A stretch of DNA of 15,761 bases from JADGQM01 sp964505935. GTDB taxonomy: Bacteria > Desulfobacterota > Syntrophobacteria > Syntrophobacterales > Syntrophobacteraceae. The notes beneath the pieces were generated by a model that made no database searches, was not told the origin of the DNA, and saw only the letters and a program-made list of their open reading frames with translations. Shown here piece after piece: positions 1 through 7,383 of this stretch. The stretch lies in the NCBI GenBank assembly GCA_964505935.1, contig CAZDKX010000090.1, positions 1 through 15,761 of the forward strand. Reading direction: 5' to 3'. The position numbers were made by a program, and so were the translations under genes. Position 1 is the first letter of the stretch. Each line of letters starts with the position of its first letter.

Positions 1-128
1 TGGTTTGAAAAAGACTGCAATAACTGCGACGTAATTTTTGACAGCCTCTGCTGTGAACCCTGGCCGGACCTGGCGACCAGCGGGAGTTGTTGGACGCGCT
101 GGCAGAGAGGTTGAGGTTTCATCCATGA
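1..128 (+). other. possible 3' end of an upstream gene, frame unclear
   Basis: The first 124 bases hold no complete gene. Frame 1 is open from base 1 to a TGA at 109-111. Frame 3 is open after a TGA at 54-56 and ends in a TGA at 126-128; its last residues (QRELLDALAERLRFHP) look like an ordinary amphipathic C-terminal helix. That second stop would overlap the ATG at 125 as ATGA, a usual arrangement for translational coupling. The stop at 54-56 means frame 3 cannot be followed leftwards, so either the upstream gene shifts frame here or one of the two readings is accidental. I do not recognise the protein. Confidence 0.2.
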
Positions 129-745
129 TCTTCATTCCCAAAGAACAGAAGTTTTTCGATCATTTTGAAGAATTGGCGGACACCATCGAGAGGGGTGGGC
201 AACTCTTCCTCGAGATCTTGAACAACTTCGAACACTCGGAAGCGAAGCTTGCGACCCTCAAGGAAATCGAGCACCAAGCCGATCAAATCACCCACATCAT
301 CTATGCCAAGCTGCACAAAACGTACATCACGCCAATCGATCGGGAAGACATTCATGCCCTGGCCAACAAGATGGACAGCATTCTCGACATCGTCGAGGGC
401 GCCGCGGTGCGGCTGTATCTTTATGGGATGAAAAAGCCGGGCCAGGAAGTCATTGAGCTCGCCATGATCCTGAACAATGCCATTGGTGTCGTGAACAAGG
501 TCATACACGGACTACGCCACCGCAAGAATTCCGCCATGATCATCGAGGCCTGTGTGCAGATTCATACCATCGAAAATGAAGGGGATTACCTGCTTCACCA
601 GTGCATCGCCCGGCTCTTTCAGAACGAGAAAGACCCGTTCGAGCTGATCAAGACGAAAGAACTCTATGAAATGGTGGAGGACGCGATTGATACCTGTGAG
701 GATGTCACCAATATTGTGGAAGGAATCGTCCTGAAAAATGGATAG
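125..745 (+). CDS. DUF47 / PhoU-like phosphate transport accessory protein
   Basis: This 206-residue, almost wholly helical, soluble protein belongs to the DUF47 family, distant relatives of PhoU usually encoded beside PiT phosphate permeases and thought to modulate them. Family-typical stretches are FIPKEQKFFDHFEELADTI at the N-terminus, the acidic segment LKEIEHQADQITH near residues 42-54, TPIDREDIHALANKMDSILD near 68-87, and a C-terminal EMVEDAIDTCEDVTNIVEGI helix. Acidic E/D-rich motifs of this kind bind metal clusters in PhoU proteins (family knowledge). The ATG at 125 was chosen because a GAGG at 113-116 lies 8 nt upstream and family similarity begins there; a TTG at 38 would add 29 unrelated residues. 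Its stop overlaps the start of the permease gene by 8 nt, so the two are surely co-translated. Confidence 0.9.
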   Translation: MIFIPKEQKFFDHFEELADTIERGGQLFLEILNNFEHSEAKLATLKEIEHQADQITHIIYAKLHKTYITPIDREDIHALANKMDSILDIVEGAAVRLYLYGMKKPGQEVIELAMILNNAIGVVNKVIHGLRHRKNSAMIIEACVQIHTIENEGDYLLHQCIARLFQNEKDPFELIKTKELYEMVEDAIDTCEDVTNIVEGIVLKNG

Positions 746-1754
746 CCACTCCCTGTTCTTCACCGTTTTTCTCATTCTCATTGCCCTGGGATTTGATTTC
801 ATCAACGGGTTTCACGATTCTGCCAATTCCATTGCCACCGTTGTCTCCACGCGGGTGCTCTCTCCACGCTACGCTGTTCTGTGGGCGGCGTTCTTCAATT
901 TTGTGGCGATGTTTCTGATTGCCGCGCCTGTGGCCAAGACCATTGGGACCGGCATCATTCGGCCGCAAATCATTGACAATATACTCATCCTCTCGGTGCT
1001 GCTGGCGGCGATTATTTGGAACCTCATCACCTGGTGGTTTGGTCTGCCGAGCAGCTCCTCTCATGCTTTGATTGGTGGCATGGTTGGGGCGGGGGTCGTA
1101 AAAGGGGGTACGGAGGTACTGGTTTGGCATGGTATCACCAAGACTACCATCTTCATCGTCTTATCTCCCACCATTGGCTTGATGCTGGGGCTGACCTTCA
1201 TGATCGTGGTGCTCAATCTCAGCAGGAGGAGTACGGTTCGTCAGGCGGACCAAGTCTTTCGTAAATTGCAGCTCTTTTCGGCAGCAGCCTACAGCATCGG
1301 TCACGGTATGAACGATGCCCAGAAAACCATGGGCATCATCGCCATCGTCCTGTTCAGCGGGGGCTATCTGGGGTCCACCTTTCATATTCCCCTGTGGGTT
1401 GTCTTCAGCTGCCACCTCTTCATTGCGCTCGGTACCCTGGCGGGAGGCTGGCGGATTGTGAAAACCCTGGGCACGAAGATTACCAAGCTCCAGCCCATCG
1501 GTGGTTTTTGCGCGGAAACCGCCGCGGCCGTTTCCATCATCGGCGCATCTTTCGCGGGCATCCCCGTGAGCACCACCCATACCATCACCGGGGCCGTGAT
1601 GGGGGTGGGGGCCACGAAAAGGCTTACCGCCGTGCGCTGGGGGGTGGCGGCGTCGATCATTTGGGCCTGGGTGCTCACCATTCCCGTATCGGCGGCGATT
1701 TCCGCAGGGCTATTCCTGGTGGCCAAAATGGTGTTTGCGATTGATTCACCGTGA
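738..1754 (+). CDS. pit: PiT-family inorganic phosphate permease
   Basis: Integral inner-membrane symporter for inorganic phosphate (or metal-phosphate) of the PiT/PHO-4 family, 338 residues, about the usual length for the short bacterial form. The duplicated architecture is visible: the signature GFHDSANSI at about residues 24-32 recurs as GMNDAQKTMG at 190-199, and GLPSSSSHALIGG at 102-114 recurs as GIPVSTTHTITGAVMG at 274-289. Between them are some ten hydrophobic segments, with a short basic cytoplasmic linker near 162-178. The ATG at 738 lies inside the end of the DUF47 gene, giving a two-gene operon. The last 9 nt overlap the end of the convergent MFS gene. The low-affinity PiT type plus DUF47 regulator is inferred to be a constitutive or metal-coupled phosphate route rather than the Pst system. 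Exact ion coupling cannot be read from sequence. Confidence 0.95.
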   Translation: MDSHSLFFTVFLILIALGFDFINGFHDSANSIATVVSTRVLSPRYAVLWAAFFNFVAMFLIAAPVAKTIGTGIIRPQIIDNILILSVLLAAIIWNLITWWFGLPSSSSHALIGGMVGAGVVKGGTEVLVWHGITKTTIFIVLSPTIGLMLGLTFMIVVLNLSRRSTVRQADQVFRKLQLFSAAAYSIGHGMNDAQKTMGIIAIVLFSGGYLGSTFHIPLWVVFSCHLFIALGTLAGGWRIVKTLGTKITKLQPIGGFCAETAAAVSIIGASFAGIPVSTTHTITGAVMGVGATKRLTAVRWGVAASIIWAWVLTIPVSAAISAGLFLVAKMVFAIDSP

Positions 1755-3329
1755 CGGTGGGGGGGCATGGGGATGTTTGCGTTGTCCGGGGACCAGGAGG
1801 CAGCAACACAGGCTGATCAGCGAAGCCGCCAGAGCCGACCAGAAGACCATCCTTACCCCTTTTTCCACCGCTCCCTGCAGCAGTTGCCGCACTGCCAGCG
1901 GGAGACCGGCCTGGATTTCCGTCTGGAACAGACCCTCGAAGTTGGCGCTCAGGTTCTGCGCAAGCGATGAAACAAGGGGGGCGTACTCGGGCGACCCCGT
2001 AAGCGCTTCCAGGCCCTTGGCAAGATAAGCCGTGGCAAGACTTCCCGAAATACCGATGCCGATCGTTCCGCCAAGGGTGCGGGCAAACTGCTGAGAAGAA
2101 GTGGCGACCCCCAGATGCCTGGCGTCGAGGCTGTTTTGGACGATGAGCAGGGTAGCCACCGAGACGATGCCGATGCCGATCCCGGCCAATCCCAGGGTGG
2201 CGGAAAAAACCGGCAGGGAAGTGGTGGCGGAGTAGCTTACGGTCAGCCCTCCCGCCACCATCAACAGGATCGAGCCGCAGATACCGTATGCTTTCTCTTG
2301 TCCTCGTTTGACCGTTTGGCCGCAGAGCAGGGCCCCTACCGACCATCCGAGGCTGAGTGGCACCATGGCCACTCCCAGTTCCGCAGGACTTCTGCCCAGG
2401 ACCCCCTGGATAAAGAGCGGGCTGAAAGCGGAGAGGGAAAAGATGGCGGCGCAGCTGAAGAAGGCCGAGCCGTTGGCGAGGCTGAATTCACGGTTGCCGA
2501 AGAACTCCAGAGCCAGGATGGGCTCTTTAGCCCGTTTTTCAGCCAGACAGAAGCCGATTCCCGCAGCCAGGGTCAGCAGTGCCAGTCCGGTGGTTTTCCA
2601 GGAACACCAGGGAACGGTGCGTCCTCCCACCAGAAAGAGGGTGAGGAAAGCCAGGACCGCTACGGAAAGGGTGAGGGCGCCAAGGATATCCAGCGAGGGA
2701 TCGGGGCGCTTGGTGCGAGCCTCTTTCAGGTAGAGAAGAATCCCTACGAGCGCCATACACCCGAGGGGCAAATTCAGGTAGAAGATCCAGCGCCAGGACA
2801 GCGCGCTGACGATGAAACCGCCAAGCGCCGGACCCAGAATGCTCGCCACCCCCCAGACGAAACTGATCAGCCCCATCATCTTGGCTCGCTTTTCCGGGGC
2901 CGCAATGTCGGCAACCACGATGTAGGCCAGCGCGAACGTCCCACCGGCCCCAAGGCCCTGAATCGTGCGGGAGATGATGAGCTGCGTCATGTTCTGGGCT
3001 GCCCCCCCCAGCAGGGAGCTCAGCACAAAGGTGGCGAGGGCGACGATATAGAGTCGCTTGCTGCTGTATAGGTCAGAGAGCTTGCCGAAGATGGGGAGCG
3101 CGATCGCTCGCGCCAGGAGATAGGAGGAAAAAACCCAGCTGTAAAGGTGCAGACCGCCTAGGTCGGCGACGATGGTGGGCATGGCGGCCCCGACCACGAG
3201 GGCATCCATGGCCCCAAGAAAAAGGGCCAGCAGCGCCGCTGCGACCACCACCAGCCTGGTTTTGTCACCTTTACCCGGGGCCGGACGGGGGGCCGCGTGC
3301 GCGCTATCCGAGATCGACATTTCGTCCAA
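1746..3329 (-). CDS. MFS multidrug-efflux-type transporter, DHA2 (EmrB/QacA) family
   Basis: Proton-driven exporter of the 14-helix DHA2 group, 527 residues. A polar 24-residue N-terminus precedes the first helix, which contains the family motif MDALVVGAAMPTI (about 41-53). Motif A in the loop between helices 2 and 3 reads GKLSDLYSSKR (82-92), and the antiporter motif C appears as GPALGGFIV in helix 5. The second half continues with regularly spaced hydrophobic segments to the C-terminus. The start is a TTG at 3327-3329 with AGGTGA 10 nt upstream (3340-3345); the ATG three codons later would sit too far from it. Substrate is unknown: relatives export dyes, antibiotics, bile salts or siderophores. 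The gene stands alone, converging on pit. No regulator gene lies beside it, but a palindromic operator candidate lies upstream. Confidence 0.9.
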   Translation of the reverse strand: MDEMSISDSAHAAPRPAPGKGDKTRLVVVAAALLALFLGAMDALVVGAAMPTIVADLGGLHLYSWVFSSYLLARAIALPIFGKLSDLYSSKRLYIVALATFVLSSLLGGAAQNMTQLIISRTIQGLGAGGTFALAYIVVADIAAPEKRAKMMGLISFVWGVASILGPALGGFIVSALSWRWIFYLNLPLGCMALVGILLYLKEARTKRPDPSLDILGALTLSVAVLAFLTLFLVGGRTVPWCSWKTTGLALLTLAAGIGFCLAEKRAKEPILALEFFGNREFSLANGSAFFSCAAIFSLSAFSPLFIQGVLGRSPAELGVAMVPLSLGWSVGALLCGQTVKRGQEKAYGICGSILLMVAGGLTVSYSATTSLPVFSATLGLAGIGIGIVSVATLLIVQNSLDARHLGVATSSQQFARTLGGTIGIGISGSLATAYLAKGLEALTGSPEYAPLVSSLAQNLSANFEGLFQTEIQAGLPLAVRQLLQGAVEKGVRMVFWSALAASLISLCCCLLVPGQRKHPHAPPPSR

Positions 3330-3367
3330 CAGGGTCTCTTCACCTTTCTTCGCAGGATGAGGAGCGC

Positions 3368-3396
3368 ACTGTATCCCATGGTCTTTTGAGTGCCAA
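3368..3396 (-). promoter_or_regulatory. candidate sigma-70-type promoter for the MFS gene
   Basis: Read on the minus strand, TTGGCA (3391-3396) is followed after exactly 17 nt by TACAGT (3368-3373). This predicts a start of transcription near 3361 and a leader of about 32 nt. Both boxes match consensus at four or five of six positions. This is a sequence match only. Confidence 0.4.
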
Positions 3397-3451
3397 CACC
3401 AAATTCCGCCGCCGCGGCAACCCTGCTCGGAAGGTCATCCTGGCGAGCTGA

Positions 3452-3490
3452 TTTCGAAGACCGACTCGGTTTCGAAAACCGAGTCGGTCT
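3452..3490 (-). promoter_or_regulatory. double palindrome, candidate TetR-type operator
   Basis: Two 11-bp perfect palindromes, ACCGACTCGGT (3460-3470) and ACCGAGTCGGT (3478-3488), flank TTCGAAA. The whole block 3458-3490 is itself an inverted repeat with 15-bp arms around a 3-nt centre. It can equally be read as an 18-bp tandem repeat (3452-3469 and 3470-3487) differing at two positions. No T-run follows on either strand, so it is not a typical intrinsic terminator. The two close sites, 18 bp centre to centre, are the kind of target bound by two dimers of a TetR-family repressor, as QacR does at the qacA operator (family knowledge). It lies about 60 bp upstream of the candidate -35 box. The cognate regulator is not in the window. 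Confidence 0.5.
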
Positions 3491-3628
3491 GGTCGATGCC
3501 GTACCCGTTTTATCTTCCCCGATATTCCCAGGGGATATGAGCAACTGCTCTCTTAAGGCAAGCGATGGGAACGACCCCTGCCATGCGGGTCACACCGTTG
3601 GTGAAAAGGCTTGAGAAACAAGGAGGAG

Positions 3629-3663
3629 CCCGGCAGGCGGTCTTTGAGTTCCCGCCCGCCGGG
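3629..3663 (-). terminator. candidate terminator after frdB
   Basis: A GC-rich hairpin with 12-nt arms (3629-3640 and 3652-3663) and one mismatch closes an 11-nt loop, 42 nt beyond the frdB stop. On the minus strand the stem is followed by a pyrimidine-rich stretch (CTCCTCCTTGTTTCTC) rather than a clean U-run. It may therefore be a weak intrinsic terminator or an RNA 3'-end stabiliser. Confidence 0.4.
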
Positions 3664-3705
3664 TCGTGGAGATCCCCTGATAAGGAGTGAATTCAGTTCA
3701 GGGAG

Positions 3706-4464
3706 CTATTTCTTTTTGCTGAAGATGTTGCCGAACAGATGCTGAACGGCGCTGAAGCCCAGTTTGCGGCGCAGCATGCCGAGCTGATCCTGCAGCGGGA
3801 GCTTCTTCGGACAGACATCTTCGCAGCCGAGGAGGCCCAGGCAGCCGAAGATGCCGTCATCGGTGCCCACCACCTCGAAGTACTCATTTTGCGTTCTCTG
3901 GTCGCGGGGATCCAGCATGAACCGGGCGATACGATTGAACGCCGTGGCTCCCATGAACTTGTCCGGGACCATGTTGGCCTTACCGCAAGCCGCCACGCAG
4001 CAGCCACACTCGATGCACCGTTCGAGCTCGTAGATCTCGTCGGCCAGAGCGTTGTCCATGCGCTCTTCCTGAGCTGCCGGGTCAAGGACTTTGTCGCTAT
4101 GGATCCAGGACTCGACCTTGGTGTTCATATCCCGGAACCAAGTGCCGGTATCCACGGAAAGATCTCCAATCAGCTTGAACACCGGCATGGGGAGCACGGT
4201 GATCTCGTCAGGCAGCTTCTTGGTCTTGGTGTGGCAGGCGAGGTCCGGTCTCCCGTTGATCAACATCGCACACTGACCACAGATGCCGGCGCGGCACATG
4301 AAGTCAAACATCAGGCTGGGATCTTGCTCCTCGCGAATGCGGTTGAGAGCAATGAAGAGCGTCATGGCCTCGGTCTCTTCGAGCCGGAACGTCTCCATGT
4401 GAGGAACGGAAGCAGGATCCTCGGGATTGTATCTGAATATATTAAATTTTAGCTGTCTTCCCAT
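3706..4464 (-). CDS. frdB: fumarate reductase / succinate dehydrogenase iron-sulfur subunit
   Basis: Electron-transfer subunit linking the flavoprotein to the membrane hemes, 252 residues. The N-terminal plant-type [2Fe-2S] domain has ligands Cys57, Cys62, Cys65 and Cys77 (CRAGICGQC...C). The C-terminal ferredoxin-like domain has CIECGCCVAAC (Cys150, 153, 156 and 160) and CLGLLGCEDVCP (Cys208, 214 and 218). By family knowledge these hold the [4Fe-4S] (150/153/156/218) and [3Fe-4S] (160/208/214) clusters; the spacing matches that of the Wolinella enzyme. The start ATG has GAGAGGTG about 7 nt upstream. It is the last gene of the C-A-B operon, 32 nt after frdA, and faces the cytoplasm with FrdA. 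The name could equally be sdhB; sequence alone does not fix the working direction. Confidence 0.95.
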   Translation of the reverse strand: MGRQLKFNIFRYNPEDPASVPHMETFRLEETEAMTLFIALNRIREEQDPSLMFDFMCRAGICGQCAMLINGRPDLACHTKTKKLPDEITVLPMPVFKLIGDLSVDTGTWFRDMNTKVESWIHSDKVLDPAAQEERMDNALADEIYELERCIECGCCVAACGKANMVPDKFMGATAFNRIARFMLDPRDQRTQNEYFEVVGTDDGIFGCLGLLGCEDVCPKKLPLQDQLGMLRRKLGFSAVQHLFGNIFSKKK

Positions 4465-4496
4465 TTAGAGCACCTCTCAATCTCCAGGTTATCCGG

Positions 4497-6338
4497 TTAT
4501 TTCTTCCCGGTAATTTCAGGATCCTCGCATTCAATTCTCTTGTCCTCGCCATAGCCTCGATAGCCGGGAGGAAGCTCCCAAACCTTGGAAGGCCGCTCGT
4601 AGTTCAGCGTGGGCAAGGTGTCGCCCTCTTTCCAGCTGGCCAGAGTCCGCAAGAGCCAATCGCGATCGTTTCTTTCCGGGAAGTCCTCGCGAGAATGGGC
4701 GCCTCTGCTTTCGGTGCGTTGGAGTGCCGCGTAGGCGGTACAGAGGGCCAGACGAATCTGACCGGGAAGTTTCAGGGCAAAAGCCAGTTCCGGACTCCAG
4801 CCGACACTGCTGGAACGAAGTCCGATATTCTTGGAACGTTCGTAGACTTCCTGCAGACCTTCGACGGCCTTCGTCAGATCTCCGGCATTGCGGAAGATAC
4901 CCACGTAATCGTACGTCAGATCCTGCATCTTGTTGCGCAGTTCGTAACAGTTCTCTTTACCGGTGCTGGCCTTCAGCGCAGCGATCCGCCCTTCCTGCTT
5001 CTTGACTTCAGCGTCGATCACCGCGGTGTTGAGCTTGACGGAATAGCCTTCAAGAAATTCGCAGATCTTGCCACCAACGATTCTTCCTGCAACCACGGTT
5101 TCCGCCAAGGAGTTACCGCCCAGGCGGTTGAACCCGTGCATATCCCAACAGGCCGCTTCACCCGCGGCATACAAGCCCTTCAGCCCATAAGCGGCGCCGT
5201 CTTTGTTGGTCCGCACGCCGCCCATGCTGTAATGGTGAGCCGGCCGAACGGGGATCAGCTGGGTGATGGGATCACGATCCAGAAATTCGTTGCAGATTTC
5301 CTCGACGTCGCGGAGCTTGGTCTTGATATGTTTGGCGCCGAGATGGCGAATATCGAGCCACAGATGATCGCCGTAGGGGCTCTTCACGCCTTTGCCCAGG
5401 CGAATGTGGTGGGTCATCCAGCGGGAGACGACGTCGCGGGATGCCAATTCCTGTTTGCCCGGTTCATAAATGTGCATGAACCGTTCCTCGTTGACGTCGA
5501 GCAGGGTCCCGCCATCACCGCGGCAGCCTTCGGTCACCAGAATATTGGTCGGTACGATCCCGGTGGGATGGAACTGAACCGCCTCCGGATTCCCGATGGG
5601 AACCATGCCGGTGTCCAGGGCAGTGATAGCGCCGGTGCCGTCACAAATCACGGCATTGGTAGTTTCGCGGAAGAGCCGGCCGTAACCGCCGGTAGCAATC
5701 AGGGTGGCCTTGGCGATGTAAGCACGAAGCTTGCCGGTTTTGAGATCTCTCGCTACCACGCCCATACAGGTTTCACCGTCATGAATCAAGGATAGGACGT
5801 CCATGCGATCATGCACCGGCACCCCATGCTTGGTGACCTGGTAGTCCATGGTGAACAGGAGGGTGTGGCCGGTCCCGTCAGAGGTGTAGCAGGTGCGCCA
5901 TTTGGCGGTGCCGCCAAAGTCACGGGCCGTAATCAACCCTTCGTTTTCTTTCTTTTCAACTTTCTCGAATTCCTGCCCGCCTTTGAAATAGGTGCTCTTG
6001 CCCGGTACGACACGGTTCCACGGAACACCCCAGGCGCACATCTCGCGAACGGCCAGCGGGGCCGTCTCAGCAAACAGCCGTGCAACTTCCTGGTCGCATC
6101 CCCAGTCAGAACCCTTGACGGTGTCGGCAAAATGGACATCCGGGTTATCCCCTTCGCCCTTGGCAGCGTTGCCGAGCGACGCCTGCATACCGCCCTGGGC
6201 TGCCGAAGAGTGCGAACGCTTCGCATGGACGAGGCTCAGACAGATAACCTTATACCCTTTGGACGCTGCCTCGATGGCCACCCGCTCTCCAGCCAGGCCT
6301 GCCCCGACGCATAATACATCAGCATAAAATGTATCCAA
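4497..6338 (-). CDS. frdA: fumarate reductase / succinate dehydrogenase flavoprotein subunit
   Basis: Catalytic subunit interconverting fumarate and succinate, 613 residues. It shows the FAD-binding motif GAGLAG (12-17); His43 in RSHSSAAQGGMQAS, the covalent FAD attachment site; FHPTG (256-260) and TEGCRGDGG (269-277) of the substrate domain; Arg301, the presumed proton donor; HHYSMGG (368-374) with His369; and Arg405 in FNRLGGNS. These positions nearly coincide with those of the Wolinella succinogenes enzyme, although this protein is some 40 residues shorter at the C-terminus. Translation starts at a TTG: AAGGAG lies 6 nt upstream and no other start fits between it and the frdC stop 10 nt away. 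The SD sequence overlaps the frdC stop codon, which implies coupled translation. Could also be named sdhA. Confidence 0.95.
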   Translation of the reverse strand: MDTFYADVLCVGAGLAGERVAIEAASKGYKVICLSLVHAKRSHSSAAQGGMQASLGNAAKGEGDNPDVHFADTVKGSDWGCDQEVARLFAETAPLAVREMCAWGVPWNRVVPGKSTYFKGGQEFEKVEKKENEGLITARDFGGTAKWRTCYTSDGTGHTLLFTMDYQVTKHGVPVHDRMDVLSLIHDGETCMGVVARDLKTGKLRAYIAKATLIATGGYGRLFRETTNAVICDGTGAITALDTGMVPIGNPEAVQFHPTGIVPTNILVTEGCRGDGGTLLDVNEERFMHIYEPGKQELASRDVVSRWMTHHIRLGKGVKSPYGDHLWLDIRHLGAKHIKTKLRDVEEICNEFLDRDPITQLIPVRPAHHYSMGGVRTNKDGAAYGLKGLYAAGEAACWDMHGFNRLGGNSLAETVVAGRIVGGKICEFLEGYSVKLNTAVIDAEVKKQEGRIAALKASTGKENCYELRNKMQDLTYDYVGIFRNAGDLTKAVEGLQEVYERSKNIGLRSSSVGWSPELAFALKLPGQIRLALCTAYAALQRTESRGAHSREDFPERNDRDWLLRTLASWKEGDTLPTLNYERPSKVWELPPGYRGYGEDKRIECEDPEITGKK

Positions 6339-6344
6339 TTTGCG

Positions 6345-6351
6345 CTCCTTA
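6345..6351 (-). promoter_or_regulatory. ribosome binding site deciding the TTG start of frdA
   Basis: On the minus strand the frdC stop codon TAA runs straight into AAGGAG, which lies 6 nt before a TTG. No ATG or GTG is available nearby in frame, so this site fixes the unusual start. Confidence 0.7.
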
Positions 6352-7050
6352 CTTGTGTGGAATGTCTGGGTTCAGCATGAAAGTTTGGTCCGGAGTTACG
6401 ATGAAATAGAACATGATCAAAGTAACCAAGCCGATCCCAATCATCACCAGCGACAGCTTATTCTCAAGGCCATGGAAATACTCACGATTCGACCGCTTGA
6501 TCCATCCCCATTTGACCCCGATGCGATAAGCGCCGATGCCTACGTGCAATTCGATGCAGGGCAGCAGAATGAGATAGAGCAGCAACCACCAGCCGGTCTG
6601 AATGCGCGCGGCACTCTTGGCGGCCGTAATCGGCAAGGTGGTCAACACCGAGTACATGTGGATGGCCCCAAGAAGCAGGATGATAAAGGCCGTCGCCGCC
6701 TGAATGACCCACAGCCACGTATCCATGTGGTTGAACCGTTTCGTGTGAGTCCACATGGCCTTCTGTTCTTCCGCCCGGAAGGGGAACTTGCGGGCTGCCA
6801 TCAGAAAGTGAAAGACCATCACCAGGAAAATGGCCGGACCACCAATTTGAGCCATGTAGGTGACTTCAAAGAAATTGGCGATGAAGTTCATCACCCGCCC
6901 GCCGCCAAAGTCCAGGTTGACGCTGGCTACCAGGATCATATGCGCCCACATGAACAGTACGAGCGCCACCCCGGTGGCCATCTGCAGGAAGTCATACACG
7001 GCATCGTTTCGTACAGGTTCCTTCGCTTGAACTACAGTCTGGGTGTACAT
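6349..7050 (-). CDS. frdC: fumarate reductase / succinate dehydrogenase diheme cytochrome b subunit
   Basis: Membrane anchor that exchanges electrons with menaquinone, 233 residues with five hydrophobic segments (about 25-45, 68-88, 112-138, 152-178 and 199-219). Four in-membrane histidines fit the axial ligands of two b hemes: His37 (WAHM), His81 (VFHFL), His131 (AIHMY) and His169 (ELHVGIG), with spacings close to Wolinella FrdC. Glu167, two residues before the last ligand, sits where Wolinella has Glu180 of the proposed E-pathway. This is the single-anchor type B complex, not the two-anchor E. coli type. The ATG has AGGAGG 5 nt upstream, and it is the first gene of the operon. Direction of use (fumarate respiration, or succinate oxidation driven by reverse electron transport) is open. 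Confidence 0.95.
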   Translation of the reverse strand: MYTQTVVQAKEPVRNDAVYDFLQMATGVALVLFMWAHMILVASVNLDFGGGRVMNFIANFFEVTYMAQIGGPAIFLVMVFHFLMAARKFPFRAEEQKAMWTHTKRFNHMDTWLWVIQAATAFIILLLGAIHMYSVLTTLPITAAKSAARIQTGWWLLLYLILLPCIELHVGIGAYRIGVKWGWIKRSNREYFHGLENKLSLVMIGIGLVTLIMFYFIVTPDQTFMLNPDIPHK

Positions 7051-7280
7051 TGTTCCTCCTCTAGTCTACTGAATAACCGTTCCGCAACCAGCTCTGAAAT
7101 GCGCTTTCTCTGAGAATGAGACCACCTCCTGTGCCAAATGGTTTTTACCTTCAGGCTCTGCCGAGCCGCCCGATACACAATCACCCACGCAACACGCTAC
7201 GTTATTTGTTTCACAAAATTTTTTGCGCTTGTATCACCCCCAATGCGTGAGATATGGCCTTTTCATAATGAATGTCTCAG

Positions 7281-7310
7281 GTTGGTAGGAACTCTCCTTT
7301 TCCGACCAAG
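7281..7310 (-). promoter_or_regulatory. interrupted inverted repeat in the frd leader
   Basis: TTGGT-x-GGAA (7282-7291) and TTCC-x-ACCAA (7300-7309) form 10-nt arms with a single central mismatch around an 8-nt loop. It lies directly at and after the transcription start predicted from the neighbouring candidate promoter. It could be an operator or the first hairpin of the frd messenger. I cannot assign a regulator. Confidence 0.3.
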
Positions 7311-7312
7311 GC

Positions 7313-7341
7313 ATCTTAGGGCACTTCGTCCAAAACGTAAA
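7313..7341 (-). promoter_or_regulatory. weak candidate promoter for frdCAB
   Basis: On the minus strand TTTACG (7336-7341) and TAAGAT (7313-7318) are separated by 17 nt, each matching the sigma-70 consensus at four of six positions. It would give a leader of about 255 nt. The rest of the 333-nt gap 7051-7383 holds no gene, no clean FNR or CRP palindrome and no clear terminator for the gene upstream, so read-through from the amidohydrolase gene is possible. Confidence 0.25.
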
Positions 7342-7383
7342 GTACTTTTTTCACATTCTTGGATCAGTTTGAGGACGATCCTG

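Noticed and set aside
1747..1759. Short inverted repeat CACCG/CGGTG at the pit-MFS junction
   Set aside because: Only 5 bp with no T-tract on either side; too weak to call a terminator.
2115..3071. 318-codon plus-strand open frame within the MFS gene
   Set aside because: The product is rich in Gln, Gly, Glu and His and lies antisense to a clear 14-helix transporter.
3390..3614. 74-codon plus-strand open frame spanning the double palindrome
   Set aside because: No ribosome binding site, and the product contains the translated palindrome; regulatory DNA is the simpler reading.
4695..5795. 366-codon plus-strand open frame within frdA
   Set aside because: It lies wholly opposite the flavoprotein gene; long antisense frames are expected in GC-rich coding DNA.
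7122..7130. Perfect SD-like AGGAGGTGG in the frd leader
   Set aside because: No ATG, GTG or TTG lies at suitable spacing; the only downstream candidate codon is ATT, and an overlapping GTG frame ends after 19 codons.
7200..7225. TTGTGAAACAA-like sequence in the frd leader as a Rex, CRP or FNR site
   Set aside because: Only one half-site fits; the second half of each consensus is missing.
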